Shown here: positions 44,731-57,244 of the stretch, piece after piece
How the letters are laid out: each line of letters starts with the position of its first letter
Numbering within the stretch: position 1 is the first letter of the stretch
Assembly: GCA_023213395.1 (NCBI GenBank)
Contig: CM041465.1
Coordinates: 171,871,741 to 171,935,740, forward strand
DNA: 64,000 nt
Origin: Cycas panzhihuaensis
Lineage: Eukaryota > Cycadophyta
Direction of reading: 5' to 3'
Notes under the pieces: model-generated
The model's input: the letters and a program-made list of their open reading frames with translations, nothing else
Databases searched by the model: none
What the model was told of the DNA's origin: nothing
Position numbers and translations under genes: made by a program

Positions 44731-46439
44731 AATAATAGGGTGTTATCTTTGTATTATATTACTAATTACTCTTCCTTTTCTTATTCAAGTCCTTTAAGAT
44801 AGGGCAAGAGTCCATTTAGTTTATAACTCATCTTTATGAGGATCTCTTATAGTTATCCTATAACTCTAGAGTTTAGGTGCATACCACAAGTTTAGACCTT
44901 CATTTTTTTTAACTCTTATATGTGGTGATTCTCTCATCATATTAAAAGCCTTCCTCCATCTATCTCTAATCTTTTACATCCATCTAGTTCCTCACTTATT
45001 GAGAACTCCTCAATGGCAAGATAGATCTTACTTGAGTGGTCTACAAACCCCTTTTAGGCCTATCTTCCATACTAGTCACAAGAGTTTTACCTAACCTAAG
45101 ATCCATATCAAGCCCAAGATATACACCAAGCCTACATGTAGGATTAGTCTCAAGTAGTTGATACTTATAGATCATAAGTACCTTATCAAGAAGGAGTAGA
45201 TCCTATGTACTAGCCATAAGATGTAAATTAGGACTCCATAGAGTCTCCTACTTATGTCATTAAATCTAACCAACTCCATGACCTTTCTCAAACTCCTAAG
45301 TTAATAACTCAAGCCTTTGCCTTTGATTATACCTAAGAAGGTGAGTAGGTTCCCAAACCACTCCATTCAATATTGTAGCTAGCCTTAAAACACAATATAA
45401 AGCAGTTACAATAGGAAATCTCACTACAACCTAGGCTCAACATTTTTTTTAGATTGTTCTTATATTTGACTTATCTATTTATTAACCCCAATAATAAGTT
45501 TCCTCATAATAGTAGACTACTTCATAAATAGTACCACCATCTACCTCTCCACTTATCCACCCCCTCCCAATTAATAATAGTCTTATTTATGGATCTCACT
45601 TTAGTAGTACCCTAACCTATCCCATATGTTTCCCCACTTATCCCACTAATAAGTGGGTTTCACACCTCTACTATATAACCAACAATTACATGTACTACCT
45701 TTATACCTCTAATTCTTCCTCACCCTCATCTAATAGGACTTTTGGGGATGCCTCACCTCCCTCTATGTCTTGGTTAGCCTATCTAATCCATCTTATATCA
45801 TGTCTAGTCCTCCTTTGTCTTGCTTGCTTGGGTATGTTTCCTAATAGTAGGGATAGGGTGGGCCTTATCCTCACCCTACCTTTAGAGTTAATCCACTCTA
45901 CATATATGGGGTTTCCCCTCTAATTAAAGGCCCATATGGATAGAAATCAATTCCACATCCTCCATCTTATCTTTTTCCACTTTGCCAAACCACACCTATA
46001 TGTGATCAAGTATATATATTATCCTACCAAGTTGTAGGTTCCTAATCCACCTTGTTTATTAAGGTCTTATTGTCTAGGCTTATTAGACTCGACATAGACC
46101 TACACCTATCTTATCTTATATAACTATTCCTTAAGGAACAATTGCATATGTTGGTGTTCCTTATTAAGACCCCACATGTGGTACCTTACCTTATGGGGGA
46201 CTTGTTCCATATATACCCAACCCTTATGCTGAAGTAATAATTACTTACTAATGTAGAACTATCTCTCAAACCATTCTACCAAATTCAACCTACTAACAAG
46301 TATATGAACCTTATGTGGGGAGCCAAACATAACCAATTTATCCATCCTAGCTAACCTTTTTACTAGTTTATTGTCTAACTTAACTTGGTGTACATCCCTT
46401 CATTGATTATAAGACTAGCCTACTCTTCCTTAGGCCTTA
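44731..46439 (+). pseudogene. Leader and gag N-terminal region of copy C, heavily decayed
   Basis: By position it corresponds to 28980-30290 of copy B. No frame is readable for long. Nothing else is recognised in it. Confidence 0.45.
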
Positions 46440-46830
46440 GAACCAATTTGTTACTCGACCCCTAGACATATCTAAGTTTGAAGACATTTCATCCTAATAC
46501 CTTAGAGATCATGTCAAGGCTTTTACCATGGCATGTATTAATTATTGGCCATATGACCATATCCTAATAAAGCTCTTTTCTAGGTCCCTCTAATGTTATG
46601 CCCTCAAGTAGTTTTACTATTTATCCTCCCATTCCATCCATTGCTTTTAGTAATTGGTAAATACCTTTGTAAACTATTTTAATATATTAGACCTTTTTTA
46701 GAGTGGGACTAAATCCTTACTTTCTCTTAAACAAGGCCATGATGAGCTCAACAAAGACTTCGTATATTGTTTCCATGATTTACTCCACTCATCGAAGGTT
46801 GGTCTACCCAAAGACTTAAAATGAAATATA
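46440..46830 (+). pseudogene. gag core of copy C
   Basis: With stops read through: ALFSRSL-CYALK-FYYLSSHSI, then LVNTFVNYFNILDLF and TKSLLSLKQGHDELNKDFVY CFHDLLHSSK. These align residue by residue with copy B (LFPRSLQGHAFKWFYRLPAHSI, LVDKFINYFDVACPL, MKSLFSLKQGHDEMNHDFLQRFHDLLHS, each shown in part). It confirms that copy C is the same family. Confidence 0.82.
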
Positions 46831-47979
46831 TTTATTAGTGCTCATTATCCTAAAGTTCATGTAGAAGTTTTTAAGATGGGCACAACTACATGCGACTCTG
46901 TAATTGCTAAGTGTCTTTCTCTAGAATACATCAAGATCTAAGTAGGCCTAAAGAAGGTCAACAAAGCCCCCCTATAATGAGAGACATCACCTCTACTGAC
47001 CAAAGGTCCTAGCCACAAGTTTTGAGGCCTATTATCACTAATAATAATAGGATCATAGACTCCTTAACCTCTATAGTTTGTTCTTTTAAGTGAATATTAA
47101 AATATTTAAAGTGGTAACCATCCCAAAGCTAACCCAAGCTACATATTCCCTCACATGGATATATGTTAGTTCTTTAAGCAACCCAAACTATTTCCTAAAC
47201 TAGGGGTAGTGCTCCTACCCCTCCTTAGGATAAAAAGAATTTATAACCACCCCACTCCTTCCATAAGGAAAAAAAAGAGAGAGGTGATGTTTAATTCACA
47301 AAAACTATATCCATGATGATACTCATTTCTAGGCCCAACATCTTAAGTAAGTATTTTCATAGAATCCTCCTTCTCAAATTGCATTTAAACCCAACCCCAG
47401 GTAGTTAGTACACCAGGACCACTTCCCAAACTATAAACCTTCAAGCCTCATCCCTACCAATAAAACCAAAAAAGAGGGGGATAACCCTAACCTTAAAGAA
47501 TGTCACCACCCATCCCTTCTTTAAACCAACCTAAGGATCAACCCTAAACCTAACTAAGCAACTCTTCCTCTAAAGACCAAGAGTCTACTAAATCTTCCTA
47601 ATATTATAATACTAAGGTTAAGAGAGTCATCTAAATGCTTAACATAACTTGAGTATTTATCATGAGTCAGGCTCAAGCAATAAAGGAAGTTGAAGAAGCT
47701 TTGAATTTTAAACAATTACCTATTAAGCCCTAACTAACTAAGATCCCTATCCTTCCCAAGATAATCCTTGTCTAACATGGTTGATGTGACTTTAGAAGGG
47801 CCCTTCCTCAACCCATAAGTAAAGGGAAATTCTTCTCCATTATCAAGGAACTCTATATAATTTTTATGGTTATGTCCATAATGAACATCCTATAAAGCTT
47901 CCATGACTAATGAAACCTACTTTTGGAAGCCTTAAGGTATAAGGAAGTTCTTATCCATATAGTCAATACCATATCCACT
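46831..47979 (+). pseudogene. gag C-terminal region of copy C
   Basis: Decayed, A/C-rich, with Pro/Lys-rich pieces (for example around 47460-47560) fitting the basic gag tail of copy B. No motif. Confidence 0.4.
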
Positions 47980-48340
47980 GATCAACCTGTCATCACCTTT
48001 GGTCCCAAGGATATACTACCACTAAAGATCATGAGTACCTTTGGTATTATCCTTTTACCATAACCATTAAAACCCTAGAGTTTACCCTTAAGAGGACTAA
48101 GGTAGATAGCCTCCATCTTAACGATAGACAAAAGATGCATGCCTAGATGCTTGAAGAACTTGACATTGGGGCTCCTAAACTTGTTCCATAGAAGTGCCAA
48201 TAATACAAGGGGAATAAGAAATCCCCTCTTAGAACAATCACATTTCCCCTTACCCTCAAGGATAAAACCATCCTTATTAACATCTTAGTCCTTGACATTG
48301 ATGTGGATTATAAGCTCCTTTTGGGATGACCATTGTTGGG
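47980..48340 (+). pseudogene. Protease domain of copy C
   Basis: Opens with PVITFGPKDILPL (copy B TIISFDPKDLPP) and closes with ILVLDIDVDYKLLLG-stop-P (copy B IIVLNVDVDYNLLLGRP). The active-site part between is not readable. Confidence 0.8.
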
Positions 48341-49192
48341 CCAAATAGGGGTAGTTTACTCTTCCATGTAGTTTTAGCTAAAGTTTATCCATAATAGAAG
48401 AGTGTACATTGTCACATATGAACCACCACCTTCTCATTCATCCTAACTTATCATTTAATCCATTTTCATATAGAGACTAAGGAGATATTTGAACAAGATC
48501 CCTCTCTTGAGGTTATTTTCGAAGATTTGGGCCCATAGTTTGATGAAGATCCTCCTTCTCCAAGACTAGATACAGATCATTCTACCCTGATTGGTGTGGA
48601 TAGCTATAGATACTTAATCATCCTTAGTGACCATAAATCTTGTCATGATAACTAAGCATCTCTTATATACTAAGTGGCCATGATTTTATTGACCAAAGGG
48701 GATTCATCCCATGCAGATATCCCTCCACCATTTGGTCCTCCTCTGAGTATCCATTCTTCACCTAAGCTCCAACATGACCCTTTATATAACCTTAAAATTA
48801 TACTCTTATCCCATTTATCTTATAAGATATCCCCTTTCTAATGAGCTTAGATTACTCACCACACTTACCAACTCATACATAACTACCATCTAGATTGTTC
48901 CCAAGAGAGTGATAAGCTACAATATATGGCTCTACCCTCTCCTCAACCTACCATCTAAGGTTACTTTACTCGTCATCTATTTTGATGACATGCTTAGGAT
49001 CTTTGAGAACTCCTTAAGTGAGACTAATTCCCTATATTCAATGAAGACCTTAATCCTCCCCCAATATGAGCCATCAATGTGGTTTATTGTGTTTAGGACT
49101 TTTCTAATCTAATTGTTTTACAACTTGATCTAGAACAAGTTCCTTTAATCTATGATTTAGACATAGAATTTGATCTTACCTTCTCACATAAT
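48341..49192 (+). pseudogene. Protease-RT linker of copy C, first part
   Basis: DHSTLIGVDSYRYLIILSDH KSCHD near 48570-48650 matches the linker of copy B. Interrupted at 49193 by the gag-only element. Confidence 0.7.
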
Positions 49193-49435
49193 TGTTAGAA
49201 TTTCTTGGTTCATGATTCTCAAGGCACAATAGTAATGCACATTTGTGTCTAATTATATTATTGAGATATATTGTACATTATAAATACACATCTAATATAT
49301 TATATCAAATATCTATTATAACTATGTTTGAATGGTGTTAATATAATTTAGGGTAATATAAGGGTATTGTTCTGATCTTGGTGGTGTTTTATTTTTGTTT
49401 CATGAATATTATTTTTTCTACTATTTTATTTTTCA
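49193..49435 (+). repeat. 5' LTR of gag-only element (243 bp)
   Basis: TGTTAGAATTTCTTGG to TTTATTTTTCA. Contains ATTATAAATACACATC, a likely TATA box, near 49275. Confidence 0.92.
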
Positions 49436-49438
49436 ACT

Positions 49439-49450
49439 TGGTATCACAGC
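49439..49450 (+). promoter_or_regulatory. Primer-binding site of gag-only element
   Basis: TGGTATCACAGC, one base from the initiator-Met site TGGTATCAGAGC, three bases after the LTR. Confidence 0.85.
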
Positions 49451-51420
49451 AACATTAAGCAAGGTCTATCGACGCCCATTCCTTTATTTGATGATACCAC
49501 TAAGCTTGTAGTCATTATTAAGCTTGTAGAAGTCTCAGGATTACATGGAGGTGATTTTAATGTCTATTGAGTAGTTTAGAGGTGATTGAAGCTACTTGTG
49601 TGAGGAGAGATGTCATGCACCCAATTGCGAACAATTACTAGCCCTTTCTTGGTGTGAAACAACCTGTGGGAGAGTACAGAACCCTAGTGAACCATTGCAA
49701 CACCCATAAGTGAATAATACAATAATGTAATACTAGGTATACTCTTATATATATTCGCATGTATATATTGGATCCATGTGATGATTTATTTATATGTCAA
49801 ATTACATAAAGTTCATCTACATAATGGTATTAGTGCAGGCACCAAATATTTACACAATATGTTTCATCACCCTTAATATATTTTTGTTGGTTGTTTTGGT
49901 GTCTCTGCATGTTGATATGTCATTTGATATCAATTTGTGTTGCATTATATTTATTTGTTGCATGATAAAGATTATATGAAGAAGCAGCCATATATACCAT
50001 TTATGCCATTGTTAGAGATTAATACAAACTTATTGCTTGACTAAATGTATATTTCATAATGTTCCCTAGCCATAAATTTTGTTTATAATAATCATTGCTC
50101 GCTAATATTATCACGATACTATTCATATTTAGAATTTTTGTAGTTGCCCAAATATATATAATCACTCAATTTTTGATATTTCACTTGCTTATAAAATCAT
50201 TGGAGTATATCTATTAATTCGCCCTTTGATTTTTATAAAGTTGCCTTTGTATCAAATGGAATTTGATATTATACTTTGATTTTACTTCAAAATTATTTTA
50301 TTAATGAAGTCACCCAACTCTGTTTTATTTAATTAAGTGAGGTGCATTGCCCTTCATAATTTTGAGATACACCTTTGATTATGATATTTCAACTTGCTTC
50401 ATTAGTATTAAGTCACTTTGATATATTAGTAAATTACCCTCGATTACTTTTTCATTAAGTCATCCAAGTTGGTGTATTTTGATAAAGAGAGAACAACTTT
50501 AATCTAAGTGATTTTTTATATTAGAGAGAACTATTTCAGAGTGTTGTAGTGTGCACATTTGAGGTAGAAATAATCTGACATTGAGTGGTTAAGTTAAGGC
50601 ACTTTGGCTTGTGTATTTTATGGTGTGAAAGAGCAACATATTTGTATATTATTCATTAATAAAGGGGCTGTTTAATAATTGATACATGAGGTGTTGATTG
50701 GGTGATTGATTGGACTACAGTTTAAGGGAAATTTGCTTGGGAGAGATTGGTTTTAGGTTCATTGTTTACTATTCTTTTAAGCTTTACAGAAGTTGGTTAC
50801 CTTTAATTCAAATAATTTCAACGAGTGGTCAAGATTATGGTTCTCGCCGATCGAGAAAAGGGTTGAGAGAGTAAGAGAAGGGAAAGAAAAGGGCATGTTT
50901 ATGGGTGATTATTATTAAGTTAATGATGATCACAAATTGATAGGAGGGCGATCTATTTGATGGAGATACCTGAGCTATAAGAAAGCAAGCAAATTTTGTT
51001 GAGTGGTATAGATCATTACTCAATTTATACAGGTGTGGTTTATTCATTAAATGGTAATATTTGTGGTATGAGTTGTATTTTGGGTAATTAAGTGAAGTGT
51101 AATATGTCTTAGTTATTTAATGGTGATATGAGACAAGTATGATCTTTGTGAGATGTATTGATTTGATGGTGAAGTGAGTGTTTTAGGTATTCTTTATATG
51201 TGATTGTTTGGTGATATGAGAAATGTATAATATGATGATATAATGATGAAGTTAGTGACATGAGATATATGAGAGTTTGTTGAGCATGATTAATGTGCAA
51301 TTTACCAATGTTAGGTGTGTTTGTTGATTAATAAAAGGGATATGTTGTTAAGAGATACACTTATAATCATGGAGGAGAATAACGTGGCCATATATGTTCA
51401 TGAGATAAATGAATATTACT
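49451..51420 (+). other. Long untranslated leader of gag-only element
   Basis: No coding frame. The phrase GGGAGAGTACAGAACCCTAG followed by TGAACCATTGCA (about 49670-49702) recurs in the element at 56909-61100 (about 57559-57591), showing a common origin of the two leaders. Confidence 0.65.
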
Positions 51421-51485
51421 TAAGGGATTTACATCTTCTAAGACCTAAGTGCAATGAAAGAAACTATTTCTTTTAAACAATTAAA

Positions 51486-52208
51486 ATGAGATGTCTGTTC
51501 AGAGCTAGAGGCTTGTGGAGATTTGCTACTGATGGATATAATATTCTTAATGATAAAGAAGAAAAGAAAAATATTGAGAATAAAATAAATAGGCAAATCA
51601 TGATTCTTGCTATATTAAGTAAGGTTAATCTTCCTTCGGTATATCATTTTGTCATTCCTAATGTTCATCATGCTAGTACTGCTAAGGAGGCCTAGAATTT
51701 TTTAAAAAATGTATTTGAATAAACTCCTAAAGAGATACAATAAATTATTAAAAAGAAAAACAAGATTAGTGATGATTATGATACAAGTAAAACAAATAAA
51801 GAAAGTACTATCAACATTGATGAAATGGTATATCGAGATAAAGAATATATGAGTATTAATAGGACTACTACTACTATTGAAGATGTTGGGAGTGATAAAC
51901 TAATAGAAGTTTATTTAGATGATACTATTATTTAAAAGGAAATTAAATATGAATCTAATGGTCTTATTGAAGATGAGTCAAGTGATTCAAGTTTAAATGA
52001 TGTTCTTATTTTGAGTATTGATTTAAGTTTAAAGAATATACAAATTAATGAAGATTTTACTCTAAAGTTTGAAGAAATTATTATTGGATATGTTGATCAA
52101 GAAGAAACTTTGATATAGAATATTAATAACAAATAGGTTGTATTTGAAGATGATTACTTACAAAACCTATATCAAAATCATATTAGACTAGCTATGATGA
52201 AGAATTAA
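51486..52208 (+). pseudogene. Copia-type gag with acidic C-terminal extension
   Basis: MRCLFRARGLWRFATDGYNI and ASTAKEA-stop-NFLKNVFE match the copia gag pattern (IKMRTLFRSQGLW---EDGY; A-TAKEAWD-LK). The same frame then runs to 52206-52208 with only six stops: an Asn/Lys linker (KKKNKISDDYDTSKTNKEST) and an acidic region (IEDVGSDKLIEVYLDDTII, IEDESSDSSLNDVLILSIDL). The stops are mostly TAA or TAG at likely Gln/Trp positions. A zinc knuckle is not visible. The acidic tail is not part of ordinary copia gag as I know it. Confidence 0.78.
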
Positions 52209-52399
52209 GATTTGCACTTATTAAAGTTGTTGCAACAAAGACATCACTATAGGATTGAAGACAAAATTTGAGTTGAAGACATTATCCTACAACAAAGATA
52301 TCACTGCAAGATTGAAGATGAAGATCAAGTTAAAGACATCATCTATAAGATATTTCTAAGGACAAGACATTACAAATACAAATGACCCAAATATGCATT

Positions 52400-52408
52400 A
52401 AGGGAGAG
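52400..52408 (+). promoter_or_regulatory. Polypurine tract of gag-only element
   Basis: AAGGGAGAG directly before the 3' LTR. Confidence 0.85.
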
Positions 52409-52663
52409 TGTTGGAATTGCTTGGTTCATGGTTCCTAAGGCATAATAGTGATGCATATTTATGTATAATTATATTATTAAGATGTCAGTATTTTTTTATT
52501 GTGTATTATAAATACACATCTAATGTATTATATCAAATATCCATTGTAATCATATTTGAATGGTGTTAATATAATTTAGGATACCTTAAGGGTATTGTTA
52601 TGATGTTGGTGGTGTTTTATTTTTGTTTCACGATTATTTCTTTTTTTAACATTTTATTTTTCA
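52409..52663 (+). repeat. 3' LTR of gag-only element (255 bp)
   Basis: TGTTGGAATTGCTTGG to TTTATTTTTCA; clearly the partner of 49193-49435 with scattered differences and small indels. Confidence 0.92.
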
Positions 52664-52668
52664 ATAAT

Positions 52669-53130
52669 AATAAGTCTATCATTTATGACTTCCTCCTATC
52701 ACCTTTTTTGAATGAATCAATAGCTGCCTTGTGTTTGACCTAAAACTAGAAAGAAACCTACCTTTCCTTCTTATAGACCACGATTCTACTTGAACTCCTT
52801 AGAGGAATCAACCTAGTTCCTCAACTGGGAATTTGATCAATGTATGAACCCCCTTGTCAAAGGCTTAAAGCCACCCATCCAAGCCAAAAGTATCAATGAC
52901 ATTGACTACTTTCATAATGACAAAGCACTATTAGAACACGTTGTGGAGTAATCCCCTATCCTTTCTCTAAATCACCATAAGTTGGGGTTTTATAAGTGTT
53001 TTATTACTAGTTTCCCTTTGGCTAAGCCCACTCCATATCAGCATCCCCTAGACCCATTTATCGACTAAGCCCCTTTTTATTCAAGAAGGGGAATATTATC
53101 CTTATAGGAGAAACTATTAATATCACCTCA
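52669..53130 (+). pseudogene. Protease-RT linker of copy C, second part
   Basis: INDIDYFHNDKALLEHVVE near 52895-52950 matches HGVDYFEDYEALLEHLV of copy B, confirming that the gag-only element split one linker. Confidence 0.72.
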
Positions 53131-54010
53131 ACGCCTAAAAAAGTTATAGAGGTTGGAACAGAATACTCTCCCAAAGAGGTAATTTAGTATATGGTGCTCT
53201 TTCAAGATTTCAGGATGTCCTCACATGGAACTATACAGATACAAAGGGTATCAACTTCAACATTGTGACTTATAACCTCACTATAATCCTTAGACCCAAG
53301 CCTGTTCAAAAAAAGTAATACATTATCTATAATAATATTTTATCTATTGTCAAGATGGAGGTTTAAATGCTTTATAATATAAGCTTGATTACCTTGATTA
53401 ACTATCCTTAATAGGTATCTAATATCATCCTAATTATAAAAAGGATTAGGGTTATTTGTATTTGTGTAGACTTTAGGGATATAAATAAAACCTACCCTAA
53501 GGCAAAATTCTCCCTCCCATTCATAGACTAAATTATTGATAAGACAACAAGATTTGAGGTTATGACATCAATGGATAGGATTTTAGGATATAATCAAATT
53601 CATATTTTACTTGAAGATTACTGTGAAACGATCTTCACCATGCCTTGGGGTACCTTTACCTATATAGTTATGCCCTTCAACCTAAAAGATACTAGTGCAA
53701 CCTACTAGTAGGCCATGCACTTCATTTTCTATAACCTCATCAACAAGATTATTGAGGTATTCATAGACGAACTTTTAGGCTAGTCCCAAAAGAAGAAGGA
53801 TCATCCTATTGATCTCTAAAAAATATTCTTGAGATGTAGGAAATATATTGTCAATTTTAATCCACATAAGTATGTATTTACAGTCATCGTAGGGAAGCTA
53901 TTAAGCTTTCTTATTTCTCAGAAAAGGATCCAAGTTAACCCCAAGAAAGTGAGAGCAATATTGGAAATGTCCTCACCCTAAACCCAAAAATGGATTTAAT
54001 CCTTCCTAGG
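53131..54010 (+). pseudogene. Reverse transcriptase of copy C
   Basis: EYSPKEVI, LFQDF and YNLTIILRPKPVQKK open the domain, then CVDFRDINKTYPKAKFSLPF, MTSMDRILGYNQIHILLEDY, MPWGTFTYIVMPFNLKD and VFIDEL at the catalytic box, where the FMDD motif has become FIDE. KLLSFLISQKRIQVNPKKVR ends it. More decayed than in copies A and B. Confidence 0.88.
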
Positions 54011-54649
54011 GTGATTGGGTTTCTTATGACATTTCTTAGAGAACTTTACTATGAATGCCAAGCCTCTAACAAATCTCCTCAAGAAGAAAAATCCTTTCAT
54101 TTAGATCTTAACAGCTTAGGCTACCTTTCAAGAGCTTAAATACGGCCTTATTTTGGCCCCCATCTTAGTTGCTCCAAGATTTGACCTACCATTTATCTTA
54201 TACACATTATCCATGAATGAGTCAATTGGGGCTATGCTGACCTAAGAGAACAACCTTGAAATTGAGTGTGTCATTTGTTCCATTACTTACACCTTGGTCA
54301 CCATTAAAATTAATTATACTCTTACTGAAAACTAGTGTCTTACCTTTGTGTTTGTTATCAAAAGGTTGAGGTACTACCTCTTAGGAAACATGACTAATAT
54401 CATTATTTAGTTAGATCCCTTACATTTCTTAATGACCAAATCTGACTTAATTGGATGAATAGAAAAATAGGTTATGCTCCTATAGGAGTATGACCTTCAA
54501 ATTATTAATAGGAAGTATAATAAGGGGATGGTTATGGTAGATCAAATTGCTCATACACCCCTACCAAATCCCTTAAATACACATGTTAATAATTCATTAT
54601 CAAATGAAGCCATTTTGGCTTTGAAATGAATGAAGAGCCAAGGGCTAAT
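54011..54649 (+). pseudogene. Ty3-type RNase H and linker of copy C
   Basis: TYFQELKYGLILAPILVAP leads into LPFILYTLSMNESIGAML and NYTLTEN-CLTFVFVIKRLR YYLLGNMTNI. Here the first catalytic Asp position is also not Asp (TLSMNES). The linker then contains DDKWYGNIA, matching NNEWYGDI of copy B. Confidence 0.82.
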
Positions 54650-55906
54650 TGATGACAAGTGGTATGGCAACATTGCTTGCTATATAAACCACCAAACCTA
54701 CACTTAGAATGTGAGTGACAAGATTAAATAATGCATAAGAGCCACTTCCTACTAATATTTCCTTATTTATGATGTACTATACAAGTGATCATTTGAAGGA
54801 GTGCTCGTCAAATATTCCAATCCTAAAGAAATAGGCCAAGTCCTCTATAATTATCATAATAGTATCATGGAGGGCATTTTGGTAGGTAGTCTATGGCTCA
54901 AAGGATCCTATAAATGGGCTTCTTTTGGCCTACATTATTCAAAGACACTCATGCATATATCCAAAAGTACAAAAAAAGTACTAAGATAACTTTAATATGA
55001 GGCATCAACCTTCTAAAGTTATCCATACAATCATGTCACCTTAGCCTTTCTTGTAATGGGGCTTATATTTGATTAGGACTATCATGCCTCCATCATTGTT
55101 GCAACACAAATTTATTTTGATGATAGCAACATGTTTTATAAAATATATAGAAGACATCTCTCTCTCATTAACAACTAGGAAAATGATCACCACATTTATG
55201 TTCTAATATATAATCTATCGCTTTGGGGTTCCCAACATACTAATCACAATTAACAAAATCCCATTTTGTAATAAAGAGGTCAACAAGCTATGTAAAACGT
55301 TCCACATTAACCATAAGACCTCATCACCCTATTATCCTTAGGCAAACGAATAAATCAAGGCATTCAACAAACCCCTAATCTTGAACCTTAGAAAGATAGT
55401 ATCCAAATCTCAACAAGATTGGCATCAATAACTCTATCCTATTTTATGGTCTTATCATAATTTTATACATATTGTTATGGGTTTAACACCATTTTCTCTT
55501 ATTTCTGGGTCTAAAGTGGTCCTTCCACTCAAGATAGAAATTCTCTTAATAAGGGTATCAATAAAAGATTTTATTAACAAAGAATGGTGTTGTTAAGCAT
55601 ACCTACTTGATTTGAAAGCTCTATATGAGAAATGCCTTATTGTGCATTAAAAAAGAATTAGCTTCCAAAGCTAAAGATCAATAGTCCTATGATAATAATC
55701 TACAACCTCAACAATTTTCCCTTTGAGACAAAGTCTTAAAGCTTGAATAGTTGTATAATCATCTCTAAAAGTTTGCCCCTAAGTGGATCAATCCTTTTGT
55801 TATTTTAAAAAGTCTTTAAAATGGAGCATAATGTATCACTATACTAGAAGGCCTTGGGTTTGAGAAATCTATCAATGGATGGTTTCCTGAGAAGTTCTTT
55901 AGCTAA
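54650..55906 (+). pseudogene. Integrase of copy C
   Basis: IGQVLYNYHNSIMEGILVG holds the decayed zinc-binding part; then the core with IYRFGVPNILITINKIPFCN and SPYYP-stop-ANE, and the C-terminal GDKVLKLE, KFAPKWINPFVILK and GFEKSINGWFPEKFFS before TAA at 55904-55906. Many stops and frame breaks. Confidence 0.85.
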
Positions 55907-56903
55907 CAACACCCCCATTAGGGCTAAATAATGCTCTGACATGAGCTTAAATGTTAATACCCTTGAAAAAAGGTTAAATTAATTTTGCCTGCAACATGAA
56001 TATAAGATGTAATGCACACCCTGAAAAGAGCATAAACTATATTTCCTCCACAATGAGAATAAATTATAATTTGCAAAGTGATGTTATATTTTATGCCTAT
56101 CATGGCATGCTAGTCACTTGTTCCTATCACAACACGTATTGCTTCATCATGAGTATCACCTTCTTGCCCACTAGGCAACCCCCATTGGGGCAAGATGGTC
56201 CCCCATGAGCATAAACTAGCCTATACTTTGTTAAGAGGATAAAATGGCAATTGTAAATATTATTCCTAAAAAATAAAATATTTTTTTTCCAAAAAACTAT
56301 AAAACCCAAAATATATGTGTTTGTATGAATTTTCTATATTATAAGGCTCCAAACCTAAGGATAAACCATTTTTCCTCTTATATCGTACGCAATTGAATGT
56401 GACTCATATCCTATTATACTGATGCCCCTTTTGTTCAATCATAAAACATGTCATGACATGCTAAAATCGAGTTTCAAGTAGGGCATAGACCATATTGCAA
56501 TCATTGTCCAACCAAGTTACTTATTAATAGATAGTACACTACCAAGACTGATTAAATTTCACAAAAAACTTAAAAAGCTAGGTAAAATATAGTATCCCAT
56601 GAGGTTTTGTATGTTGTCCCATAGTAGAATAGAATTCACCATGGTACTACTAAGAACTTCACAGTACCACCAAAAGATTAAAACAATAATAATAAATATT
56701 AAAATTTTAATAATTCTTCATCTAGTCCAATGTCGGCCTATCTAGGGTCATTAAGTCATTAATTTATCTTGACTTGGCCATGAATTGAGGCCTCATCAAT
56801 GTACCATTTTCTTAAACAAAAATTGTAGAGCATCCCCTTAAATTTTATTTTCAATTAACCATTAGCCATTGTTGTTAATATGTCAAATCATGCATCCACA
56901 ATG
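55907..56903 (+). other. Post-integrase spacer of copy C, lacking the PMD module
   Basis: Contains repeated phrases of the type GAGC(A/C)TAAACTA (55935, 56030, 56055) and, near 56640-56670, GGTACTACTAAGAACTTCAC, resembling the GGTACC repeats of copy A at about 5140. The 2.5-kb antisense module expected between these landmarks is not there. Confidence 0.6.
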
Positions 56904-56908
56904 CCAAA

Positions 56909-57231
56909 TGTTGAAATATGTGACCATACCACCTAATGTAAAGTGGGCCTCCTATTTTTATACCTATGTATGTGGAGGAATAGTCTCGATTGTAGTGACC
57001 TAATGGATGTATTTGTACTTATATTTGACACTTTAGATCTATAAATATAGATCAAAGTCCATCTATATGTATCATCATTTTATCAAAATGTAAATATTAT
57101 TCATTTGTGGGTTTTTACCTATAAGGGTTTTCCACAGCAATATGGTGTCCCGTGTAATCTACTTCTGCTTGTAATCTGCCTGATGCGAAAGATCCAATCA
57201 ACCTTGTTTGCTTCAGTTGCGTTTTCTAATA
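56909..57231 (+). repeat. 5' LTR of LARD-like element
   Basis: TGTTGAAATATGTGACC to GTTTTCTAATA. TATA-like CTATAAATATAG near 57040. Confidence 0.93.
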
Positions 57232-57244
57232 TGGTATCAGAGTC
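57232..57244 (+). promoter_or_regulatory. Primer-binding site of LARD-like element
   Basis: TGGTATCAGAGTC directly after the LTR; initiator-Met-tRNA type. Confidence 0.9.

Larger units (their letters stand above)
49193..52663 (+). mobile_element. Non-autonomous LTR element encoding only gag (TR-GAG-like), 3471 bp
   Basis: Direct LTRs (49193-49435 and 52409-52663), PBS, polypurine tract, and perfect target duplication ATAAT (49188-49192 and 52664-52668). The interior has about 2 kb of leader, then a copia-type gag frame, and no protease, integrase or RT. Gag-only terminal-repeat elements have been described in plants as TR-GAG. It must have moved with enzymes supplied in trans. Confidence 0.92.

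Noticed and set aside
50835-51300. Minus-strand frames in the leader of the gag-only element
   Set aside because: His/Ser/Thr-rich frames on the antisense strand without motifs; the element's gag is on the plus strand.
57232-57244. Possible tRNA-Met gene fragment
   Set aside because: It is only the complement of the tRNA 3' end used as primer site; no cloverleaf around it.
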